Position numbers and translations under genes: made by a program
Assembly (NCBI GenBank): GCA_964564865.1
Contig: CAZMDA010000007.1
Location: 21,784 to 85,783 of the forward strand
Source of the DNA: RBG-16-66-20 sp964564865
Lineage (GTDB): Bacteria; Pseudomonadota; Gammaproteobacteria; Burkholderiales; SG8-39
Length of the DNA: 64,000 bases
Direction: 5' to 3'
Part shown: positions 1 to 8,932 of the stretch, one piece after another
How positions within the stretch are numbered: position 1 is the first letter of the stretch
How the letters are laid out: the number at the start of each line of letters is the position of its first letter
The notes under the pieces: generated by a model
The model's database searches: none
Told to the model about the DNA's origin: nothing
The model's input: only the letters and a program-made list of their open reading frames with translations

Positions 1-1173
1 GTGCTTGATCATGCCGGCCTCCTCGGAGGCCTTGCCGACGATGTAGCCGGTGGTGTTCTGCAGGTACAGGATGGGCAGCCCGGCCTGGCAGCAGGCCTGG
101 ATGAAGTGCGTCGCCTTGGTGGCGCCCGCGGGGTCCAGGGGCCCGTTGTTGGTGATGATGCCCAGCTTGTGTCCCTGGATCGCGGCGTGGCCGCAGACCG
201 TGGCGGCGCCGTAGTCGGCCTTGAAGTCGAGGAAGTCGGAGTCGTCCACGAAGCGCGCGATGGCCTCGCGCATGTCCACGGGCTTCCTGTAGTCCGCCGG
301 CATGACGCCCAGCAGTTCTTCCGCCGGGTAGCGCGGCGGCCTGCCGCCGGGCAGCGCCGGCGCGGACCAGCCCAGGCGCGCCAGCACTTCGCGCGCGAGG
401 CGCACGCCGTCCGAATCGTCCTCGGCGAGGTACTCGCCCAGGCCCGACACATGCGTGTGCATCACCGCGCCGCCCAGCTCTTCGTCGGTGGCGATCTCGC
501 CGGTGGCCGCCTTGAGCAGCGGCGGCCCGGCGAGGAAGGCCTTGGCGCGGCCGCGCACCATGATCACGTAGTCGGACAGGCCCGGCATGTAGGCGCCACC
601 GGCGGTGGAGGAGCCATGCACCACCGTGACCACCGGCAGGCCGGCGGCCGACAGTTTCGCGAGGTTGTGGAAGATGGCGCCGCCGTGCACGAAGCCCTCG
701 ACGCGGTACTTGAGCAGGTTCGCGCCCGCGGATTCCACCAGGTGCACGAAGGGCAGCCTGTTCTCCAGCGCCAGCCCCTGCGCGCGCAGCAGCTTCTCGC
801 GCCCCATGTGCTGGATGGCGCCGGCATCGATGCCGGAGTCGCTCGCCACCACCATGGCGCGCACGCCGGACACGTAGCCGATGCCGGCGATCATGCCGCC
901 GCCGGGGACCGACTTCTCCGGGTCCGGGTTGTCCAGGCAGTAGCCGGCCATGGACGACAGTTCCAGCCAGGGGGCACCTGCGTCCAGCAGGCGGGCGATG
1001 CGCTCGCGCGGCAGGACCTGGCCGCGCTTGTCGAACAGGTGCCTCGCCGATTCCGATTTGTCGCGCGTCCGCTTCTCCAGCATGCGCAGCCGCGCCACCA
1101 GCTCCAGCATGCGCTGCCGATTGGCCTGGAACGCCTCCGACGCGGAGTCGAGCCTGGACTGGATGGCCGGCAC
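1..1173 (-). CDS. acyl-CoA carboxylase carboxyltransferase (beta) subunit, partial
   Basis: The gene runs off the left edge; the first 391 codons are present, where the family is usually about 530 residues. It is the carboxyltransferase subunit of a biotin-dependent acyl-CoA carboxylase, moving carboxyl from biotin to an acyl-CoA in the cytoplasm. Visible crotonase-fold motifs include VESAGANLLKYRVEGF, a GSSTAGGAYMPGLSD oxyanion-type stretch and KAATGEIATDEELGGA. The GTG start at 1173 overlaps the TAG of the upstream SDR by one base (TAGTG), so the two are translationally coupled. The ESAGAN and YRVEGF segments and the SDR partner recall geranyl-CoA carboxylase (AtuC) more than methylcrotonyl-CoA carboxylase. 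That substrate call is from memory of the families and remains open. The biotin-carrying alpha subunit is not in the window. Confidence 0.85.
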   Translation of the reverse strand, partial: MPAIQSRLDSASEAFQANRQRMLELVARLRMLEKRTRDKSESARHLFDKRGQVLPRERIARLLDAGAPWLELSSMAGYCLDNPDPEKSVPGGGMIAGIGYVSGVRAMVVASDSGIDAGAIQHMGREKLLRAQGLALENRLPFVHLVESAGANLLKYRVEGFVHGGAIFHNLAKLSAAGLPVVTVVHGSSTAGGAYMPGLSDYVIMVRGRAKAFLAGPPLLKAATGEIATDEELGGAVMHTHVSGLGEYLAEDDSDGVRLAREVLARLGWSAPALPGGRPPRYPAEELLGVMPADYRKPVDMREAIARFVDDSDFLDFKADYGAATVCGHAAIQGHKLGIITNNGPLDPAGATKATHFIQACCQAGLPILYLQNTTGYIVGKASEEAGMIKH

Positions 1174-2060
1174 TACCTGAGCACCTTCGGCAACTGCGCG
1201 AGGTGGAAGCCGTCGAAGGCCGCATTCGGCGTCCGGTTCTGGAACGGGCGAGAGGGCTTCACGTTCGGCACCGCGCCATCCACGCGCAGGCAGGCGCCGG
1301 AGACGAACGCGGCGCCCGGCGAGAGCAGGAACAGGATCGCCGCCGACACCTCGGATTCCGTTCCCATCCGCTGCAGCGGCGCGTGCCTCGGCAGCGAACG
1401 GATGCGCTCCTGCATCTCCGGCGGGTACTGGTCCATGCCGCTGGAGGCGATCCAGCCCGGCGCGACGGCATTCACGCGCACCGGCGCCCATTCGGTGGCA
1501 GCGGTTTCCGTGAAGTTGAGCATCCCGGCGCGCGCGGCGCCGGAGTGGCCCATCGCGGGCATGCCGTGCCACATGTCGGCGATGATGTTGACGATCGCGC
1601 CGGCGCTTCCCTGCGCGGCGGCCTGCTTCATCCACTGCGTGTAGCACTCGCGCGCCATGAGGAAGCCGCCGGTGAGGTTGGTGCGCACCACCGCGTCCCA
1701 GCCCTTGGCGGAGATGGATTCCAGCGGCGCGGCGAACTGGCCGCCGGCGTTGTTCACCAGGTGGTCGATGCGGCCGAAGTCCTGCAGCACCGCCGCCACC
1801 ACCTGCTTCACGGCCTCTTCCTCGCGGATGTCGCAGGCGTAGCCGCGCGCCTCGCCGCCCGCCTGCGCGATCTCGGCCTCCACCTGCTCCAGCTTCTCCG
1901 GCTTGCGCCCGACCAGCGCCACCTTCGCGCCCAGCGCGGCCAGCTCGTGCGCGGTGCAGCGGCCGATGCCCGAGCCCCCGCCGGTGACGATGGCGACCTG
2001 CCCGGCGAACAGGCCGGGGCGGAAGATGGAGTCGTAGCGGGAAGCCGGGGATTCGGGCAC
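1173..2060 (-). CDS. SDR family oxidoreductase (AtuB / trans-2-enoyl-CoA reductase-like)
   Basis: This is a 295-residue short-chain dehydrogenase. It has the Rossmann cofactor motif TGGGSGIG near residue 27 and the NNAGG motif near residue 104. The usual YxxxK catalytic stretch is replaced by HSGAARAG. The same HSGAARAG appears in the peroxisomal trans-2-enoyl-CoA reductase branch of SDRs, so it should not be read as a dead enzyme. The sequence FRPGLFAGQVAIVTGGGSG resembles proteins annotated as citronellol/citronellal dehydrogenase (AtuB). Its coupling to an acyl-CoA carboxylase beta subunit supports a role in branched or terpenoid acyl catabolism. Exact substrate is unknown. Confidence 0.85.
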   Translation of the reverse strand: MPESPASRYDSIFRPGLFAGQVAIVTGGGSGIGRCTAHELAALGAKVALVGRKPEKLEQVEAEIAQAGGEARGYACDIREEEAVKQVVAAVLQDFGRIDHLVNNAGGQFAAPLESISAKGWDAVVRTNLTGGFLMARECYTQWMKQAAAQGSAGAIVNIIADMWHGMPAMGHSGAARAGMLNFTETAATEWAPVRVNAVAPGWIASSGMDQYPPEMQERIRSLPRHAPLQRMGTESEVSAAILFLLSPGAAFVSGACLRVDGAVPNVKPSRPFQNRTPNAAFDGFHLAQLPKVLR

Positions 2061-2119
2061 GGGACCGTAAGCTTACCAAGCGCAGGATGCGCTCGCGCGC
2101 CGGTGTATCCTCGGTGCCC

Positions 2120-3364
2120 ATGCTGAAGATCAACGCCGACCGCCTCTGGCGAGCGCTCATGGACCTGGCGCAGATCGGCGCCACGGACAAGGGCGGCGTG
2201 CGCCGCCTGACGCTCACCGAGGCCGACCGCCGCGGGCGCGACCGGTTCGTCGCCTGGTGCGAGGAGGCGGGCATGGCCGTCGAGGTGGACGGCATCGGCA
2301 ACATCTTCGCCCGCCGCGCCGGCGCCGACCCGGGCGCGCAGCCGGTCGCGATCGGCAGCCACCTGGATTCGCAGCCCTCGGGCGGGAAGTTCGACGGCGC
2401 CTACGGCGTCATGGCGGGGCTGGAGATCGTGCGCACGCTGAACGATGCCGGCGTCAGGACGCGCGCGCCGCTCGAAGTGGTGGCCTGGACCAACGAGGAG
2501 GGCTCGCGCTTCGTGCCGACCATGATGGGCTCGGGCGTCTACGCCGGGGTGTACGCGCTGGACTATGCGCTGGCGCAGAAGGACGTGGAGGGCGTCAGCG
2601 TGAGGGAAGCGCTCGCGGCCACCGGCTACGCGGGATCCGCGAAACCCCATCCGCTGGGCGCCTACTTCGAGACCCACATCGAGCAGGGGCCGATCCTGGA
2701 GGAGACGCGGACCACCATCGGCGTGGTCCAGGGCGCGCTCGGCCAGCGCTGGTTCGACCTCGTCTTCACCGGACAGGATTCGCACGCCGGCCCGACGCCG
2801 ATGGAGACGCGCAAGGACGCGCTGCTCGCCGCCAGCCGCGTCGTGGTCGAGGTTAACCGCATCGCCACCATGTTCCCGGACAACGCCCGCGGCACGGTCG
2901 GTTTCATGCAGGTGAGGCCCAATTCACGCAACGTGGTGCCGGGCGAGGTGCGCATGACCGTGGACCTGCGCAACGCGAAGGACGCGACCCTCACGGCCAT
3001 GGTGGACGAGCTCAGGCGCTGCGTGGCGCGCATCGCCGCCGAATGCCGCGTCGAGGCGAAGCTGGAGGAGGTGGTCTATTTCCCGCCCAGCGCGTTCACG
3101 CCGGAGCTGGTGGCGAGCGTGCGCGAGGGCGCGGAGGCGTTCGGCTACTCCCACCGCGACATCGTGAGCGGCGCGGCGCACGACGCGGTCTACATGGCGC
3201 GCATCGCGCCCACGGCGATGGTGTTCGTGCCCTGCGAGGGCGGCATCAGCCACAACGAGACCGAGAACGCCCGGGCCGAGGACATCGCCGCGGGCTGCAA
3301 CGTGCTGCTGCACGCGGTGCTTCAGCGCGCGGGCGCGCTCCTTCCGGGGGCAGGCAGGGCCTAG
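2120..3364 (+). CDS. Zn-dependent hydantoinase/carbamoylase family amidase (M20)
   Basis: A 414-residue M20-type binuclear zinc amidohydrolase, related to N-carbamoyl-L-amino acid hydrolase, beta-ureidopropionase and allantoate amidohydrolase. Metal-ligand motifs are visible: GSHLDSQPSGGKFDG (His81, Asp83, Asp92), TNEEGSRF (Glu126/127), THIEQGP and, near the C-terminus, GISHNE. The dimerisation-domain motif SHAGPTPM is also present. The ATG at 2120 is preferred over an in-frame ATG at 2087 because the homologous fold begins there; the extra upstream residues look non-conserved. The gene is divergent from the SDR and convergent with the MscS gene, whose stop codon it overlaps. Substrate (carbamoyl amino acid, ureidoglycolate-type or other) cannot be set from sequence alone. 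Confidence 0.88.
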   Translation: MLKINADRLWRALMDLAQIGATDKGGVRRLTLTEADRRGRDRFVAWCEEAGMAVEVDGIGNIFARRAGADPGAQPVAIGSHLDSQPSGGKFDGAYGVMAGLEIVRTLNDAGVRTRAPLEVVAWTNEEGSRFVPTMMGSGVYAGVYALDYALAQKDVEGVSVREALAATGYAGSAKPHPLGAYFETHIEQGPILEETRTTIGVVQGALGQRWFDLVFTGQDSHAGPTPMETRKDALLAASRVVVEVNRIATMFPDNARGTVGFMQVRPNSRNVVPGEVRMTVDLRNAKDATLTAMVDELRRCVARIAAECRVEAKLEEVVYFPPSAFTPELVASVREGAEAFGYSHRDIVSGAAHDAVYMARIAPTAMVFVPCEGGISHNETENARAEDIAAGCNVLLHAVLQRAGALLPGAGRA

Positions 3365-5310
3365 GCGGCGGGCGGCGCCTCGCGCGCCAGCACCTGCTGC
3401 GCGGCGGCCGCGGCGGCCGCGCCCGGCTCGGCGCCGCCAGCCAACTGCACCGTCGGGAAGGCGAACTTGATGCCGTTCTCGTCGAACGCCTTCTTGATCA
3501 TCGCCAGGGCCTTGCGGCGGATCACGAACTGCTCGCCCGGCAGCGTCTTCATCTTCATGCGGATCTGGATCGCGAAGTCGCCGAAGGCCTCCACGCCCTG
3601 CATCTTGAGCGGCTCGAGGAAGTGGCGGCCGAGCTCCGGGTCGGCGGCGAGGTCCTGGCCGATGCGCTTGATGAGCTTCTTCGCCTTGCCGAGGTCGCTG
3701 TCGTAGGTGATGCCGACGGTGAGCTTGTCGATCACCCAGTCGCGGCTCATGTTCTGGATCGCGCCCAGCGAGCCGAAGGGCACGGTGAACAGCGCGCCGC
3801 GGTGGTGGCGCAGCTTCACCGAGCGCAGGCTGAAGGACTCGACCACGCCCTTGAAGTTGCCGCTCTGGATGTACTCGCCGATGCGGAAGGCGTCGTCGAT
3901 CAGGTAGAACACGCCGCTCACGATGTCCTTCACCAGCGTCTGCGCGCCGAAGCCGATGGCAAGGCCCACCACCCCGGCGCCGGCCAGCAGCGGCGTGATC
4001 TGCACGCCCAGGGCCCACAGCGTCGACAGGACCAGCATCGCCAGCAACAGCACCGCGACGGTGACCCGCAGCAGGGGCAGCAGGGTGAGCAGGCGCGACT
4101 TGGCCCCCGGCGGCTCGTGCGGATCGGCCGGCGCGATCTTCGCCATGCGCTGGTCCACCAGCGAGCGGATGGCGATCCAGACCCCGTGCGCGAGCAGCGC
4201 GAGCACCGCCACGCCCAGCAGGCGCAGGCCGACGCGCGCCAGCGGGTGCCCGGACTCGACCAGGGCTTCCAGCGGCGTGTCGAGCGCCACGGCCGCCGCG
4301 CCGAGACCGGCCAGCACGGTCACGAAGCGCGCGAGCGACAGCACGATGGCCGGCAACGCGCTTTGCTCGGGCTGGTCCTGCCAGTAGAAGTACACGATCG
4401 GCCGCAGGCCGATCAGCAGCGCGAGCACGATGGCGACGATCGCCGCGACGCCCGCGGCCTCCGGGTTCAGGAGCCACGCCACGTAGACCGTTGTGGCGAG
4501 CAACGCGAGGACGAAGGAGCGCGGGAACAGCGGCCGGCCGGCGCCGCCGCGCGGAAAGAGCAGGAGCGAGGCCACCACCAGGACCGCCGCCGCCGCGGTG
4601 TAGAGCGCAAGGCGCAGAGCGCTTCCGGCGTGCGCCGCGCCGGCCGCGTGCTCCAGCGTGCCCGGCAGGATCCGGCCCAGGGCGAGCAGGGCGAGCGCCA
4701 GCATCGCGGCGGCCGCGAGCCAGCGCGCGCGCGCCGGATCCACCGGCACCATGCGCAAGGCCGGTTTTCCCGGCGACAGGGCGGCCGCCACCAGCATCCA
4801 GGCCAGGCGCAGCGCGAACAGGAGCAGGAACACCGACAGGGCGACCTCCTGCGCGCCGGGCGGCCAGGCCAGCGCGGCCGAGGCGCCCACGGCGGCCACC
4901 ATGAACAGCAGCAGCCCGGACACCGACAGGGCGAGGCGGCGCAGGCCCAGGCGCAGCGCGGCCGACGGCGAGCCGGGCTGCGCGGCGCGCAGCGCGCGCA
5001 GCGGCGAGTAGGCGTAGGTCCAGAACAGCCACTCCACCGCGACCGCGGAGAACAGCAGGATCATGAAGTAGGTGAAGCCGCGCACGCCGGGACCGCTCAT
5101 GACCGCCTTGCGCGCGGCGGCGGCGGTCCTGGCCATTTCCTCCGGCGCGAGCGCCACGTCCTCGCGCAGCGCCGCGATGCGCGCCTTGGCGCCCGACAGC
5201 GCCTGCACCGACCAGCCGGCAAGGCCGGGGCCGGGATCGCTCGCGACGGCCGCAGCCGGCGCCACGCACAGCATCGCCAGCGCAAGGACGAGCGCGCGCA
5301 CCGGGATCAA
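3361..5310 (-). CDS. MscS family mechanosensitive ion channel
   Basis: A roughly 649-residue inner-membrane channel of the long MscS type. After an N-terminal signal-like segment (LVLALAMLCVAPAAAVA) come many hydrophobic helices. The conserved MscS pore and vestibule core follows in the C-terminal third: GVVGLAIGFGAQTLVKD, VSGVFYLIDDAFRIGEYI, and NMSRDWVIDKL. Such channels open under membrane tension and release solutes during osmotic downshock. No ATG fits: a TTG at 5310 overlaps the stop of the preceding ferredoxin gene (TTGA), and a GTG at 5301 is equally good. The coupling places it in one operon with the membrane ferredoxin fusion. Its stop shares CTAG with the convergent amidohydrolase. 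Confidence 0.9.
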   Translation of the reverse strand: MIPVRALVLALAMLCVAPAAAVASDPGPGLAGWSVQALSGAKARIAALREDVALAPEEMARTAAAARKAVMSGPGVRGFTYFMILLFSAVAVEWLFWTYAYSPLRALRAAQPGSPSAALRLGLRRLALSVSGLLLFMVAAVGASAALAWPPGAQEVALSVFLLLFALRLAWMLVAAALSPGKPALRMVPVDPARARWLAAAAMLALALLALGRILPGTLEHAAGAAHAGSALRLALYTAAAAVLVVASLLLFPRGGAGRPLFPRSFVLALLATTVYVAWLLNPEAAGVAAIVAIVLALLIGLRPIVYFYWQDQPEQSALPAIVLSLARFVTVLAGLGAAAVALDTPLEALVESGHPLARVGLRLLGVAVLALLAHGVWIAIRSLVDQRMAKIAPADPHEPPGAKSRLLTLLPLLRVTVAVLLLAMLVLSTLWALGVQITPLLAGAGVVGLAIGFGAQTLVKDIVSGVFYLIDDAFRIGEYIQSGNFKGVVESFSLRSVKLRHHRGALFTVPFGSLGAIQNMSRDWVIDKLTVGITYDSDLGKAKKLIKRIGQDLAADPELGRHFLEPLKMQGVEAFGDFAIQIRMKMKTLPGEQFVIRRKALAMIKKAFDENGIKFAFPTVQLAGGAEPGAAAAAAAQQVLAREAPPAA

Positions 5311-6410
5311 GCCGCGTCCTCCGCCCATTCGGCCGGCGCGCGCGCCGCGGAGGCGTCGGCGTAGGGCGGCAGCACGCGCGCCACTTCCACGCCGGATCCA
5401 AGGACCCTCGCCTGGCAGCCGAGGCGCTCGTCCGCGCCCGCGCCCGCGCGCTGCAGCGTCGCGCGCTCGGCGTCCGTGGCGGGCGAGAGCCGGTCCGCGC
5501 CCGCCAGCACGCGGACCCGGCAGGTGCCGCAGCGGCCCCGTCCCGAGCACACGCTGGCGTGCGGCACGTCGCCCAGGCGGCTCAGTTCCAGCACGGAAAG
5601 CCCGGGCCGGCCCCGCGCGCGCAGGCCTTCGTCGTAGGCCACCTCGACGCGGGCAAGACGGTCGCGCAGCATGCGCCAGCCCAGCACGCCGAAAGCGGCG
5701 AGCACCAGCACGCCGTAGCCGATGAGGAGGCGCGCCTGCAGCGCCTCCAGCGGCTTGGTGACCGCGACCACCCGGTTCAGGTTGTCGGTGATGTGCTGGC
5801 GCCACGCCGCGTCCGTCCCCAGCCGCTCCAGGACTTCGCGGCCCGCCTCGGCGAACCCGAGCAGCGCCAGGATCGGGATCGCGAACAGCAATGGAAGGAT
5901 GAGTCCGCCGATGCGCCGCCACACCGGCTTCAGCACCAGCCAGGAATACAGGCCGACGGCCGCGTGCATCCATACCACCATGACGACGCAGACCTGCTGG
6001 AAGGCGTAGTGCGGCGAGAAGCTCCAGTACACCGCCAGCATCTGCCCGAAGGTGGAATCGAACCCGGGCGAGACCTCGCCCGCGACGTGCATCACCACCG
6101 CGTGGTTGAGGAGCAGCGGCGGGGTGGCGAGGCCAAGCAGCAACTGGACCACGTCGGTCCGGGACAGGGCCAGCGACCGGCGGGAGGCGATGGCGTAGAG
6201 GCCGAGCGCGATGTGGACCAGGGCGGCGCCGGCGAGCAGGACGATGCCGGGCCCGCTGCGCCAGGGGCCCATCAGGTACGGGCGGGCGGCTTCCATCGCG
6301 GCCAGGGAGTGCAGGCCCAGGATCAGGTTGCACAGGTGCCCGGCGACGAACGCCATCAGCACCAGGCCGCAAACCAGCCTGACGGACCGCAATGCCAAGT
6401 CGGCGTTCAT
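5307..6410 (-). CDS. membrane heme-type anchor fused to 2Fe-2S ferredoxin domain
   Basis: A 367-residue protein in two parts. The first 270 residues hold about five to six hydrophobic helices with several membrane-embedded histidines (AGHLCNL, LVHIAL, LNHAVVMHV). This resembles the succinate-dehydrogenase-like cytochrome b anchor found in some membrane adenylate cyclases. The C-terminal 100 residues are a plant-type ferredoxin: CSGRGRCGTC gives C-x5-C-x2-C, with the fourth Cys in LGCQ. No cyclase domain follows; instead the frame ends at the start of the MscS gene. A GGGAGG Shine-Dalgarno lies just before the ATG. Likely role is transmembrane electron transfer or redox sensing; heme binding is inferred, not shown. 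Confidence 0.75.
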   Translation of the reverse strand: MNADLALRSVRLVCGLVLMAFVAGHLCNLILGLHSLAAMEAARPYLMGPWRSGPGIVLLAGAALVHIALGLYAIASRRSLALSRTDVVQLLLGLATPPLLLNHAVVMHVAGEVSPGFDSTFGQMLAVYWSFSPHYAFQQVCVVMVVWMHAAVGLYSWLVLKPVWRRIGGLILPLLFAIPILALLGFAEAGREVLERLGTDAAWRQHITDNLNRVVAVTKPLEALQARLLIGYGVLVLAAFGVLGWRMLRDRLARVEVAYDEGLRARGRPGLSVLELSRLGDVPHASVCSGRGRCGTCRVRVLAGADRLSPATDAERATLQRAGAGADERLGCQARVLGSGVEVARVLPPYADASAARAPAEWAEDAA

Positions 6411-6426
6411 GAACCTCCCGCCGGGG

Positions 6427-6432
6427 ATTATA
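6427..6432 (-). promoter_or_regulatory. candidate -10 box for the ferredoxin-fusion/MscS operon
   Basis: Read on the minus strand this hexamer is a perfect TATAAT, placed so that transcription would begin about ten bases before the ATG at 6410, just including the GGGAGG ribosome site. No good -35 is seen. A TAGAAT on the plus strand at 6445-6450 may serve the divergent acyl-CoA dehydrogenase gene. Confidence 0.35.
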
Positions 6433-6490
6433 GGGTTCCGGGGCTAGAATCGCGCATCGCCCCGAAGCCCGCACCCGACGGACCGACACC

Positions 6491-7660
6491 TTGATCCCCC
6501 GCACCCTGTTCACGCCCGAGCACGAGACCTTCCGCGACAGCGTCCGCCGCTTCATGGAGGCCGAGGTCAGGCCGCACGACGAGAAATGGCAGGAGCAGGG
6601 CTACGCCGACAAGTCGGTGTGGAAGAAGGCCGGCGAGCACGGGTTCCTGTGCATGAGCATGCCCGAGGAATACGGCGGCTCGGGCGCGGACCGGCTGTTC
6701 AGCATGGTGCTGATGGAGGAGCAGGCGCGGATCAACAATTCGTCCCTCGGCTGGGGCCTGCATTCCGAGATCGTCGCGCCCTACCTGCTCAACTACGGCA
6801 GCGAGGCGCTGAAGAGGAAATACCTGCCGAAGATGGCCTCCGGCGACATGGTCGGGGCGATCGCCATGAGCGAGCCCGGCGCCGGCTCCGACCTGCAGGC
6901 GGTCAAGACCACCGCCATGAAGAAGAAAAGCGGCTCGGGGGACAATGTTTACGTCCTCAACGGCTCCAAGACCTTCATCACCAACGGCTGGAACTGCGAC
7001 CTGGTGATCGTGGTGGCGAAGACCGACCCGGCCAAGGGCGCCAAGGGCACCAGCCTGATCGTGGTGGACACCTCGATGAAGGGATTCTCCAAGGGCAAGC
7101 GCCTGAAGAAGATGGGCCTCAAGGGCCAGGACACCGCGGAGCTGTTCTTCGACAACGTCGAGGTGCCGGCGGAGAACCTGCTCGGGCAGGAGAACAACGG
7201 CTTCATCTACCTGATGCAGGAACTGCCCTGGGAGCGGATGCAGATCGCCATCGGCGCCACGGCGAAGTGCGAGGCGGCGCTCGCCTGGACCATCGCCTAC
7301 GTGAACGAGCGCAAGGCCTTCGGCAAGCCGGTCGCGAGCTTCCAGAACACGCGCTTCAAGCTGGCCGAGATCGCGACCGAGATTCAGGTGATGCGCGTGT
7401 TCGTGGACCGCTGCATGCAGCTGCTGCTGGAGAAGAAGCTGGACACCGCCACCGCCTCGATGTGCAAGCTGTGGGCCACGGACATGGAGGGCAAGGTGCT
7501 GGACGAGTGCCTGCAGCTGCACGGCGGCTACGGCTTCATGTGGGAATTCCCGATCGCGCAGGCCTACGTCGACGCGCGCGTGCAGCGCATCTACGGCGGC
7601 ACCAACGAGATCATGAAGGAAGTCATCTCCCGCTCCCTCGGGCTCGGAGGCAAGGATTAA
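6491..7660 (+). CDS. acyl-CoA dehydrogenase
   Basis: A 389-residue FAD-dependent acyl-CoA dehydrogenase, the normal length for the family, catalysing the first step of beta-oxidation of an acyl-CoA. Family motifs in order: MPEEYGGSGAD, AMSEPGAGSDLQAV (FAD/substrate), NGSKTFITNG, ERKAFGKPVASFQNTRFKLAE, LHGGYGFMWEF and RIYGGTNEIMKEVI. The start is TTG at 6491; no in-frame ATG precedes the conserved LFTPEHETFRDSVRRF opening. The gene heads a beta-oxidation set with thiolase and a FadJ-like enzyme. A hairpin repeat begins two bases after its stop and may damp read-through into the thiolase. Confidence 0.93.
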   Translation: MIPRTLFTPEHETFRDSVRRFMEAEVRPHDEKWQEQGYADKSVWKKAGEHGFLCMSMPEEYGGSGADRLFSMVLMEEQARINNSSLGWGLHSEIVAPYLLNYGSEALKRKYLPKMASGDMVGAIAMSEPGAGSDLQAVKTTAMKKKSGSGDNVYVLNGSKTFITNGWNCDLVIVVAKTDPAKGAKGTSLIVVDTSMKGFSKGKRLKKMGLKGQDTAELFFDNVEVPAENLLGQENNGFIYLMQELPWERMQIAIGATAKCEAALAWTIAYVNERKAFGKPVASFQNTRFKLAEIATEIQVMRVFVDRCMQLLLEKKLDTATASMCKLWATDMEGKVLDECLQLHGGYGFMWEFPIAQAYVDARVQRIYGGTNEIMKEVISRSLGLGGKD

Positions 7661-7662
7661 TC

Positions 7663-7708
7663 AGGGACGGACCACGATTTCCGCTGACGGAAATCGTGGT
7701 CCGTCCCT
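7663..7708. repeat. 46-bp REP-like perfect inverted repeat
   Basis: Two 21-bp arms pair perfectly around a CTGA loop: AGGGACGGACCACGATTTCC plus G on the left (7663-7683) and its exact complement at 7688-7708, followed by ATTTT. Twenty bases of the right arm recur at 25555-25574. The form resembles the REP/BIME elements moved by RAYT-type transposases, but no such transposase is in the window. As RNA it would form a strong stem with a short U run, so it could also act as an attenuator between the dehydrogenase and thiolase genes. Confidence 0.85.
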
Positions 7709-7725
7709 ATTTTCAGGAGGAAGTC

Positions 7726-8931
<1,206 letters not shown>

Positions 8932-8932
8932 A

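Noticed and set aside
1550..1575. SDR at 1173-2060 looks inactive because YxxxK is absent
   Set aside because: HSGAARAG in this position is shared by the trans-2-enoyl-CoA reductase branch of SDRs, so the change is a family feature.
1..1644. Long open frame on the plus strand across the carboxylase and SDR genes
   Set aside because: It is antisense to two genes with clear family motifs; high GC keeps opposite frames open. The same holds for many other long antisense frames, including those across the P450, MscS and mshE genes.
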